Position numbers and translations under genes: made by a program. This document shows positions 56,012-64,000 of a DNA stretch of 64,000 bases, piece by piece. The stretch comes from Marvania coccoides (taxonomy: Eukaryota > Chlorophyta > Trebouxiophyceae > Chlorellales > Chlorellaceae): NCBI GenBank assembly GCA_963854735.1, contig OY978103.1, forward strand, positions 682,001 through 746,000. The letters are read 5' to 3'. The notes beneath the pieces are model-generated. The model saw nothing but the letters and a program-made list of their open reading frames with translations, searched no databases and was not told where the DNA came from. The stretch's first letter is position 1; the number at the start of each line of letters is the position of its first letter.

Positions 56012-56734
56012 ATGGCGGAGGTCGTGACAACGTATCAGGGCAAGTCCGTGAAGGACGTGCCTGCGGAGGCTTTCATCAAGGCGTTCAGCGCGTACCTGAA
56101 GAGCACCGGAAAGGTGAGACCGGCTGGGGATGCGAAATGGCGCGGTGGAGAGCCGTCTGGCGAGGATGAACACCGCTGGAGGAAAAACAATTCACTTCGG
56201 CGAGCTATTTTAATTTTGTTGCGGCTGCGGGCGGGAGCGTGCGCATCGGAAAGCTGCTGGAATTGGAACGATATATGGTTACCCTATCGGAGAATCACGC
56301 CACCAGGACGCTCGCTCACTCCCCAAATTCCCTTTCATCACTCCATCATGTTGCAGGTCCAGCTCCCTGCGTACGTGGACTACGCCAAGACCGCCCCCTC
56401 CAAGGAGCTCAACCCCCTTGACCCCGACTGGTACTACGTGCGTGCCGCCGCAGTCGCCCGCCGCGTGTACATTCGCCAGGGCCTCGGCGTTGGCGCCATG
56501 CGCAAGATGTTCGGCGCGCGCTCGCACAAGGGCGGCAAGGTCTCCCCCGAGCACCACGCCGATGCGTCCGGCGGCGTGATCCGTCACGCCCTGCACACTC
56601 TGGAGTCTCTGGGCCTGGTGGAGAAGCAGGCGGGCGGAAAGGGCAGGCGTATCACCTCTGAGGGACAGCGGCAGATGGATCTGGTGGCGGCGCGCGTGGA
56701 GGTGCCCAAGTTCCACTACGTCGAGTCGGCATAA
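56012..56734 (+). CDS. RPS19: 40S ribosomal protein eS19
   Basis: Two exons (56012-56113, 56357-56734), 159 residues, phase 0 junction GK|VQLP. eS19 is in the head of the small ribosomal subunit and needed for 18S rRNA maturation. The whole protein follows the family: VKDVPAEAFIKAFSAYLKSTGK, LPAYVDYAKTA, LNPLDPDWYYVRAAAVARR, YIRQGLGVGAMRKMFG, SPEHHADASGGVIRHALHTLE and GRRITSEGQRQMDLVA. Highly GC-biased third positions, as expected for a highly expressed gene. Confidence 0.97.
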   Translation: MAEVVTTYQGKSVKDVPAEAFIKAFSAYLKSTGKVRPAGDAKWRGGEPSGEDEHRWRKNNSLRRAILILLRLRAGACASESCWNWNDIWLPYRRITPPGRSLTPQIPFHHSIMLQVQLPAYVDYAKTAPSKELNPLDPDWYYVRAAAVARRVYIRQGLGVGAMRKMFGARSHKGGKVSPEHHADASGGVIRHALHTLESLGLVEKQAGGKGRRITSEGQRQMDLVAARVEVPKFHYVESA

Positions 56735-57020
56735 AAAAATGACATCTTAAAAGAAAAAATGGAGTAAAAAAAAAAATGTTGTGGGGCGATGAGAGCAGTA
56801 TTCTCTCGAGAGAAATTGCCGTTTTTTTTTTAATGAGAAGAGAGGACGCTGGCCTCTGAGCTCGCAACACCAACCCCCCCTTGTAACATCAGCAGCAATA
56901 TCACAGTTAAAAGTAAAATCTCGGTCAGATTTCATGGGCGACGAACAGAAAAAACACGAATCAGTCAAAAAATCAGATCAGGTCTACGTCAGTCTATTGA
57001 GCCACAGCTATACTCCAAAA

Positions 57021-57899
57021 TCACACCAATGCATACACCAGGTGCGTCGCGCCATCAGCGCTGACCCTGGCCTCTGCCACCCTCCCCAGGTGCCGCAGAA
57101 GCGTGAGCACCGTCTTGCCAGTTTTGTCCAGCCGCAGCGCGGTGCCAGCCTTCAGGTCGGCCTCCATCGCCCACACCCGCCCCTTCAGCGCCTCGTGCGG
57201 GGCCACGTTGTACAGCAGCCACTGCGCGTGCTTGCGATCGGCCCCCAGCGGACGGTTGCGGCGGGCGGCGGTGACGAGAGCCGCCGTCGCTTCCGCGCGC
57301 GTCGCCAGCTCGTCCAGAGCCGCGTTCACCTTGTCCGCGGTCAGCCTGCCCCGCATGTAGCTAGAAACCGATTCCAGCTCGGCCTGAGTGATGTAACGCC
57401 GGGGGGCGGTGGGGGCGGCGGGGCGTGCCGGTTTCTTGGCGGCTTCCGCAGGGGCGGGGGGCGCGGCGTTACCGTTGCCGCGGTCGCGCAGCACTGGGAT
57501 CGCGGGCGGGCTGTTGGAGGGGGCAGGGGAGTCGAGGGAGGGGAGGAATCGAGGGAGATGGGATGAAATGTGCTCCAGCTGCGCGCGCTGCAGCTTGCAG
57601 GCCTCCACCACCGCGCGGGCTTTGGGGATGGCGTCTCGCTCCTTCTTGACGTAGCTCTTGATGTCGCGCAGCTTGACTTCCAGAGCACGGACAGTGCTCT
57701 CGATCGCCTCCAGGTCCTGGGCGTACAGGCCCAGCGCACTGTCTGCAACGAGCAGGAAACGTGTTCGTGGTCAATTTTCAGGTATGTGGCCCTGTTGAAA
57801 GCAGCTTTAATCAAGCTCACCGTCCACCCGCAACAACGTTGCCTCACGCAGCTCGGCCACTTGGGACGCAAACGCCCCGATCACGGCCTCCAGGCTCAT
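57021..57899 (-). CDS. SKA1: Spindle and kinetochore-associated protein 1
   Basis: Two exons (57899-57821, 57742-57021), 266 residues against about 255 in animals. SKA1 carries the microtubule-binding domain of the Ska complex that keeps kinetochores attached to depolymerising microtubules. The N-terminal half is coiled coil (ASQVAELREATLLRV, LEAIESTVRALEVKLRDIKSYVKKERD). A Pro/Ala linker leads to a C-terminal winged-helix domain with ITQAELESVSSYMRGRLT, KVNAALDEL, RVWAMEADLK and VLTLLRHLGRVAEAR, matching the SKA1 pattern of ITxxEFxxVPxYMxxRLT and LNILRHCRRLSEVR. Exon 1 encodes 26 residues and ends in phase 1. Conservation outside animals and plants makes it a useful marker here. Confidence 0.88.
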
Positions 57900-58115
57900 A
57901 TCTAATTAAAAGGTGTGTTTACTTATTATTAAAAATGCGGAAGTGGGAGAAGTAGTTGGCCAGTAATTCAAAAATTTGCCGACCAGAATTGGGTGAGCCT
58001 CGGCTAGTTTTCTGGCGAACCCCTGCACATGAGTGCCCAAATGAAATTGTGTATTGTTTTCACTGTTATGGGCATCATCGCTGCGTCGCTGCGCACTCCT
58101 ATAATTTCAAACAAA

Positions 58116-59522
58116 ATGTCAAATTTTATTACAAAGGTAACCAAGAGCGACCTCCACATCTCCCGCCCTGTTTGGTGGCTGGAATCGAGGTAAGGCGCGC
58201 GTCCGCTTGCTTACTGTGCAGGAGTCGAAGCGCTCTTTGTGAGGCTTTGTACCTCACCACAGCTGGAGATGCACGGCGGTGCGGAGCGGCAGAGACCTGC
58301 TTCTTCGTTGCTGCTTCTTCTTCGTCTCCTTCGCTGCTGTGCCGCCTGCTGCTCCTTCTTTTTTACTCTTCTCCCTCATATATGTATTCTTACCTGACAA
58401 CTTTTCTTCTGCCGCCTCCTTGGGCAGGTTCCACTTCTCCTTCGCTGACTGGCACGGGCCCGGAATCAAACAGCAATTTGGCGCGCTGCGTGTGGTAAGC
58501 TTTGAAAGGCTTACGAAGCAAGAAGAAGAAAATGCTAAATTATCATCAGCACCGCCTCCATCCCTTCCTCGCCTTTTTTCTTTCTCATAATTCCACCCTT
58601 ACTCCCCCTTCTGCAGCTTAATGACGATTTAGTGAAGGCCGGAGCGGGCTTTGGTGCCCACCCTCACAGGCAAGCGTTGGTTTTGTGCATTAAAAATAGA
58701 CGGGGACTACAAATTACGATATTTTCTCACCCAATGAAATTTTTTACGCTGCTACTACAGGGATGCCGAGATCTTCTCTTACGTGGTGGACGGGGCGCTG
58801 ACGCACGCCGACAGCATGGGTAATAAAGAGAGCCTGCCTGCTGGCGGCGTGCAGTACATGTCCGCCGGCAGGGGGGTCGTCCACAGCGAAATGAATGAAG
58901 GCGCCAGCACCTGCCGCTTCTTGCAGGTAATATGCACTTAGCTAGTTGTTTCGCGCTATTATTTCAAGCTTTCCAATGGCTATTGACTAATTTACATGCG
59001 TGGGATTTAAAATCTTGCCCAAATTTCCTGAAAACCTTCCCCATGCTAGCAAAAATTAAAATTTAACGTCGCTTCTTTCCACTCCTTATTTCCCCCTTCT
59101 TTCAGGTGTGGCTGACGCCCGACGCGAAAGGTCACACCCCGCAGTACGGAAGCCTGCAGACCACCACCGAGCTGCGCAGAAACCGCCTCCTGGCCGTGCT
59201 GCAAGGCACTGGCACCGCCCCCGCTTGGGCCTCCCCAATGCCGGGCGATAAGCCGGTGAAGCTGCATCAAGATGCCACAGTCACTGTGAGCCAAGCCGAC
59301 GCGGGCTTGGAGCAGAAGGTGGCGCTGGTGGCCGGTCGGCAGGCGTATGTGGTGTGCATTGAGGGGTCTTTGGAAGTTTCCGCTGCTGACGGCGGGGTGC
59401 AGCTGGGCATGCGGGAGGCGGCTGAGGTGGCGGCGGGAGGGCAGGAGCTGGGGATGGGGCTAAAAGCGGGCCCTGAGGGGGCGCACTTCATGCTGATTGA
59501 GATGAAGGGCGCTGGGAGATGA
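58116..59522 (+). CDS. Pirin-family bicupin
   Basis: Five exons (58116-58189, 58428-58494, 58617-58669, 58761-58926, 59106-59522), 258 residues. Pirin-like proteins are metal-binding double cupins; bacterial YhhW is a quercetin dioxygenase, but the substrate here is unknown. The N-terminal cupin has SRFHFSFADW, FGALRVLNDDLV, the metal-binding HPHRDAE, DGALTHADSMGNKE, VQYMSAGRGVVHSEMNE and CRFLQVW, in the family's order. The metal ligands (two His of HPH, a later His and Glu of HSEMNE) are all kept. Intron 3 starts with GC (CACAG|GCAAGC), needed to join Arg of HPHRD. The start at 58116 (MSNFITKVTKSD) is short for the family and fits a cytosolic or nuclear protein. Confidence 0.88.
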
Positions 59523-60029
59523 CAAATCGGAAAAAAGAAGGCGGCGACTGTTGTCGTACATGTTATAAATTCTCAGCTGAGTATGTTTGAATGAATCGTA
59601 AAACGAAGGATATATATGTTTTTATATAATGTTGTTAGTATAGCGCAGTATAGCACTGGGGTGACTACCTGGTGGTGTGTAAACGTTTGTATATTGGAGT
59701 TTCGCAAAATGAGAATTTTTTGGGGGATGGCAGCTAAGAAAAGCAGCTGAGAAATAACTGGCTGGAGCTGTCAGCTCTCTGCATGCGCCGCAGCCGCCTG
59801 GGCGCTGGTTGTAGTCTTTGTCCAAAATTATTACAAGCTCAACATTCTATTAACTGGAAAGATTTTGAACTGTCAAAAATTGCATCAATGCAGTACACAC
59901 TCTTGCAGTCTTTAAATTGTTTTAAAGAGAAAAAAATATTTTCCCGCTGCCCAAAAATGCACCAAAATTTGCCGCTTATCTCTTTATCTATGCAAACCTT
60001 TCTGTACTACCCACGTATCTCGCAGAAAT
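59523..60029. other. Convergent 3' flanks of pirin and aquaporin genes
   Basis: About 500 bp of A/T-rich DNA; no gene supported. Confidence 0.4.
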
Positions 60030-60344
60030 TCAGACCGTCTGAGGGACTACTAGTACGCTCTGCGGGCTGGAACCGCCATCGATTTTCTTCTGTCCAGCAG
60101 ACGCGGGGTCTGCGAAAGCCTGGGAGTCCACCGAGCGGAGATCGGTAGGGTCCTGCGTCTTGCTTGTTTTGTGTGCCTCAGTCCTGGGCGCGCCCCAGTC
60201 CCAGTCGGAGCGGAAAAACAGGTGGAAGGGCACTGCGGCCAGGGCTCCAAGGAAGGGGCCCACGATGAAGACCCAAAAAGTCCCTGTACAAGATATTAAA
60301 TAAAAATACCGGTATTTAGAGAGTCGAATTTTTGGGGAGATATG

Positions 60345-60387
<43 letters not shown>

Positions 60388-61448
60388 ATAAAAAATAAAA
60401 TAAAAATCCCTACAGCTATTACCGGGCCAGGTGCCAGACACGATGGCGGGGCCCAGGCTGCGCGCGGGGTTGATGGAGCAGCCGTCAATGGGGAGCAGCA
60501 CCGCGTGGGCGCAAAACACGGCGAAGCCAATGGCCAGAGGAGCTTGGAGGCGCACCGTGCTCTTCTTGCTCACCTGCAAGGAATTTCTTTTTTATCTCGA
60601 GCGTTATTTGCTCCTGATTCAAAGCCAGAAAATTCGCATTAATTACTATACCATTTCTTACCGCGGTTTCCAGCACCACAGACACCAGGGTGAAAGTCAT
60701 GACGATTTCGCCACACAGCGCATTGCCATAGCCTACCCCGTTGGATATGACGTTGCTGCCCAGATTGCGGCGCTGGCCGCTAGGAATGGTGCCGGCAATG
60801 AAGGCAGCCCCGACGATGGCGCCCACAATCTGGGCGCAAATGTTGACGATGGCCTGAGCGACCTTGAGGGCGCCAACGCAAGCCAGGCCAAAGGTGACCG
60901 CAGGATTGAGCTGGCCGCCCGACAGATGGGCGGTGGCGTAGCAGAGCACGGTGATGGAGAAACCAAACGCCAGCCTGAAACGAAACACATTAAGGGGGCA
61001 ATAAAATTAACGAAAGTCTCTTAAATTTTAAAATTATGGGAAGCAAAATGCGGGGCCCACGCTGTGGTGATGCCCCACGAGGCGTTGACCTGCAGGCGGT
61101 CGTTGAGCTCTTGAAACGCCGCCTGCGGCTCCTCGTTGGCGGTGAGGTCTTGGCGGGTGAACGGCATGCTGCACGAAATGTGAACAGTTTCGGTATTTTT
61201 CTAGTATATAAACCGTCGTTTGCGCCCTTCTGTATGTCAAAACAACTCCTCACTTTGAAGAAGCGCGGCTGCTGAAAGCGACGGCCGTGCCTGCAGGAAT
61301 TTGTCGTCTAGAGCGCTTACAGGTTACAGTTTTTAATTTAATTGGCCGTCTAGAGCTTACCTGCTCCAATATATACGAACAGAGCAGTTGCAACAAGCTC
61401 TGCCACGGCCGCCTTGATACTGATTTGAAAGCGTTTAAGGTTCACCAT
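60030..61448 (-). CDS. Aquaporin (major intrinsic protein)
   Basis: Six exons (61448-61361, 61290-61254, 61168-61061, 60974-60662, 60573-60423, 60283-60030), 316 residues. It forms a water or small-solute channel. Both NPA boxes are intact: GGQLNPAVTF and CSINPARSLG. Six helices are visible, starting with AAVAELVATALFVYIGAG and including AFGFSITVLCYATAHLSG, AQIVGAIVGAAFIAG and FWVFIVGPFLGALAAVPFHLFF. The second exon is only 37 nt and was found because the flanking exons need a phase shift (GAG|TAVAFSSRASS|NMPF). The 60-residue C-terminal tail is hydrophilic and Ser/Asp-rich, a likely regulatory tail. The Arg of the selectivity filter follows the second NPA. Subfamily (PIP-like or algal MIP) not resolved. 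Confidence 0.92.
60353..60382. repeat. (TA)n microsatellite in aquaporin intron 5
   Basis: About 15 TA dinucleotides in a row within the intron between exons 5 and 6. Likely polymorphic in length. Confidence 0.97.
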
Positions 61449-61821
61449 AGTTGAAATTAATAATCGTATATTAAGAAATTAAAAAACATTTAATTACTAT
61501 TCTTGGTTATATTGCTTGAGTTGAAAGCCTTGACGAGGACAGCTTCACCATAGTTCCCTTAAACCGCAATACATTTTTTTAAAAAGATTTAAGGCTTACA
61601 CGGTGATATGCGGTATTATAAATGCACAGCATTGCAGCACCCTTGCATGTGCAGCGTGATAGCTCAGGGGGAAAACGTTTGTTGTTGGGGGAAGAAGAAA
61701 AAAAACTCGAGGGGAGAACATGAGGACGGTGCAGGTTGGGTATAGTTTTCGGCTTAATTACCAATTTGAGAGCGTAATGATTTCTTCTTGGGCGCGGCCA
61801 AGCTCGCCTGAGGCGTGGGCT
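61449..61821. other. Intergenic, no feature seen
   Basis: Upstream region of the aquaporin gene and 3' flank of the MYND gene. No frames supported. Confidence 0.4.
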
Positions 61822-62235
61822 TCATTTTCCGCTGTTCTTAGCCGCGGCAGCTGCGCAGTCGGCCTTGTGAGCTTTCCAGTGGCGGCGCTGGCATTCCGCG
61901 TCGCAGTACAAGTAGAAGACCTTCTTGCAGTACAAAGTCGAGAATAATTATTAACGTTAAATGTTGTACAGACCCAAAAAAATCCAACTCGCCCCTCCAC
62001 AAGTCATCAAATCCCGACTGGCCCTGCCGCAGGCACCGCATGGGTGCAGCTTTTGTTCTTCGCGCAAAATATTCGCGCGGAAGCGTTGGAGGTCCACCTG
62101 GACTTGTAAACAGTTGGCACAAAACGTCATATTGTGGTAGTTATGCGGGTGGGCGCTACGCAGAGCAGCTAACTGGCGTTCCTTCTCGACCAGCAGCATG
62201 ATAAAAGTACCATCGCGCATGATGGTTTTAAACAT
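61822..62235 (-). CDS. Small MYND zinc-finger protein
   Basis: Start at 62235 (MFKTIMRDGTFIM), stop at 61822-61824. The first exon encodes a MTFCANCLQ pair, a basic helix and CGACGRASRDLMTC, the first half of a MYND finger. The second half, CKKVFYLYCDAECQRRHWKAHKADC, is downstream in a different frame, so an intron of about 60 nt lies between. A GC donor (GGAGGG|GCGAGT) with the acceptor at GCAAG keeps phase but removes the Cys of CKK; no GT-AG pair keeps both. MYND domains bind proline-rich partners and are common in SET-domain and regulatory proteins. The protein is about 110 residues and consists of little besides the finger. Splicing remains unresolved. Confidence 0.6.
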
Positions 62236-62371
62236 TCAATGATGACTTGGCTTGCCAAGTTCTCCTCTTTGCCCACTTCTCCTTACACATTTTCAGTTCA
62301 AAAACGCATGCATTTACTTCTCATAGTTCATATAAATGCAGCTGCACAGCCCCACTCTCCATTTCCCCCCA

Positions 62372-64000
62372 TCAAATCTTCACTCTCAGGACTCCACCGC
62401 CGCTGGCTGGCGCCGACGCAAAAACGGTCTGCGGCAGCGCCTCCTCCTTCACCCTGCCCTCCGCAATCAGAGGCCCGTAGTACGCCTCTTTCAGCTTGGC
62501 AATGAAGCTTTCCGCCTGCACTTTTTGAATCAACGACACAGTGCAGCCGCCCCACCCAGCACCCGTCAAACGACTGCCCAGCGCGCCAGCGCCCTTTGCG
62601 CACGCTACCAGCGCGTCCAGCTCAGCGGAGGAGCACTCGTACAGGTCCCTGCAGGAGGCCTGGCTGCCGTCCATCAGGTCTGCCAGCTGGCGTAACGTTT
62701 GCGCGTCGTCGCCGCCCACGCCGCCCGCTGCGTTGCACGCTGCGGCGAAGTCCAACACGCGCTGCTTCTCCGCAAACACGTGCGCCGCGCGTTGCCGCAG
62801 CTTGAAAGTAGAAAACTTTGCCAGAACGCGCGCTGCAGAGGGGTTGTTGGGGAAAAGATCGCCAACGCTGGCGCAGCCCAGCAGAGCTTCGATTTCAGCG
62901 GCGTCGTAGGGTTCCTCGTGCAGCAGCTCCATGCACGCCGCCACGCCTGCGTTGGAGGCGCCTGCGAGCTTGTCTCCGGCGTACTGCCCCTCTGCCAGCG
63001 GCTCCACCTAAAGATGAAAAGAACAAAGAAATATTGGCCGGGGGGTTGGGGGGGGGGGGGGGGGGGGGGTTTGGGGTTTGAGAGGTCGCTGGAAGCTTAC
63101 GTAATAGTTAAGGCTTTTAGAATTGATGAACAGTAGAGAGTCTGAGATCCAATACTTGATTAGCCAACCCAATAGATGTACGCTACTTTTTTCCCCTCTG
63201 TTTCCTGCCCTGCTCTCACCTGCACTAACGTTTTGAATCCAACCGCCTCGTCTTTCGGCTTCCCCAGCAGCGCTGCCAGCACCGCCGACGCCAGCCGGCA
63301 CTCCACCACGCGCAGGTTGTACCGCCCCTCCGCCCCCTCCGCCTTGTTGCTGACAGTGAGGGAGTTGGCGATGACAAAGCAGGCGTCAGCAGGCAGCACG
63401 ACGTCTTTGCCCCTCACCGGGTTGAATTCGACGTGCTGGGCGATGCCGAGGCGGCCCATGATGGAGATGGCCTGATCCATGCCGCCTGACGTCACTCCGA
63501 CGTACTGCTCAGCCTTGGCAGTGAACTCCGACACCTCGCCTGAAATTGTTGTATTATTGAGAGGGGAGGTGGGAATATATTAGCATGCAAGTTAATAGAG
63601 AGGAGTAGAGGATCAAAATAACGTAACACAATCCAATACAGCGCTATAAAGTGAAAGAAAAATGAAGAAATTCCCCCCTCGCACCCTTTGTGAGCGTAAC
63701 GTTGTGGGCAGCCAAAATGGCCAACGAGGAGGCGCAGACGAAGGCAGCAGAGCTCGAAAGACCGCCTCCGGTGGGCACCTTGCCATGCACCATCACCTGC
63801 AGTCCAGAAGGCGGCGGCACGCTTCTGGCATCGGCGGCAGCGAGGTGGCTGTACACGCCTTTATATGCGCATACAAAGTAGTTTCCCCAGCTGTGTTTGG
63901 CCACGTCCACCTCCTGGGAGGGGTCTACGGGGAAGGCGACGTCGGGGTAGCGCTCCGAGTCCAGGTTGGAGAGCGCGAGGGAGTCGCCAGAGCGGCGGAG
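62372..64000 (-). CDS. GALK: Galactokinase, 5' end outside window
   Basis: Three exons visible (>64000-63685, 63539-63220, 63007-62372), 423 residues in frame to the stop. It phosphorylates galactose to galactose-1-phosphate, the entry step of the salvage (Leloir) route. GHMP motif 2 is PTGGGLSSSAAFVC, and further blocks match plant and fungal galactokinase: KAEQYVGVTSGGMDQAISIMG (catalytic Asp region), FNPVRGKDVVLP, NLRVVECRLAS. Motif 3 is GSRLTGAGWGGCTVSL. The N-terminal galactose-binding signature (GEHxDY) must lie beyond the right edge. The second intron carries a run of 22 G. The two-exon 3' half resembles the plant GALK1 type more than bacterial GalK by its long insert (CMELLHEEPYDAAEI). 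Confidence 0.95.
63048..63069. repeat. Run of 22 G in galactokinase intron
   Basis: Homopolymer of 22 G on the plus strand, preceded by two shorter G runs (GGGGGG about five bases earlier). The coding strand sees a C run. Such tracts form quadruplexes easily and are prone to sequencing length error. Confidence 0.95.

Noticed and set aside
60353..60382. TA repeat as a promoter element
   Set aside because: It is within an aquaporin intron bounded by phase-consistent splice sites.

Overview
The window is nuclear DNA of a eukaryote with spliced genes: GC-rich exons separated by short (about 60-260 nt) T/A-rich introns. The gene content points to a photosynthetic, probably green-algal host. It carries a plastid-type copper P-type ATPase, a CcdA-like thylakoid thiol transporter and a trigger factor with a transit-peptide-like leader. 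It also encodes an axonemal DRC2-like coiled coil, which implies flagella or recent descent from flagellates, plus eS19, eIF5A, mL45, SKA1, SPRTN and galactokinase. The green-alga assignment is inference; no rRNA or organelle marker is present. Exon structures were worked out by hand from splice sites, reading phase and family consensus, and most close without a frame error.

Layout: 1-3.0 kb, TKL-family receptor-like kinase (minus, runs off the left edge). 3.8-7.2 kb, acidic membrane protein, proteasome assembly chaperone 2, CcdA-like protein. 7.5-11.3 kb, copper ATPase. 11.6-12.5 kb, degenerate coding-like DNA. 12.5-14.6 kb, ACSF2-type acyl-CoA synthetase. 15.6-22.0 kb, OB-like hypothetical protein, trigger factor, mL45.

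22.7-38.0 kb is a giant inverted repeat: two arms of about 6.67 kb, apparently near-identical, around a 1.93-kb spacer, with the symmetry centre at 30330. Each arm has the same three genes: a CG-1-domain (CAMTA-like) protein of 984 aa, a 251-aa unknown and a 138-aa unknown. The spacer holds decayed copies of the two genes that lie intact just outside the right arm (SPRTN and a diacylglycerol lipase) and one unidentified two-exon reading frame. The locus has therefore gone through both direct and inverted segmental duplication.

38.3-43.4 kb, intact SPRTN protease and DAG lipase. 44.0-52.3 kb, a cell-surface cluster: two more receptor-like kinases, convergent, sharing an N-terminal Asn-Glu-Cys ectodomain, and a secreted von Willebrand A protein divergent from the second. 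52.9-64 kb, DRC2-like protein, eIF5A and eS19 (divergent), SKA1, pirin-like bicupin, aquaporin, MYND-finger protein and galactokinase (runs off the right edge).

The strongest candidates for something new are the palindrome with its internal relics, the CG-1 protein with a duplicated C-terminal module, the receptor-kinase ectodomain family, and an unusually high share of GC-AG introns (5 of about 59 modelled).
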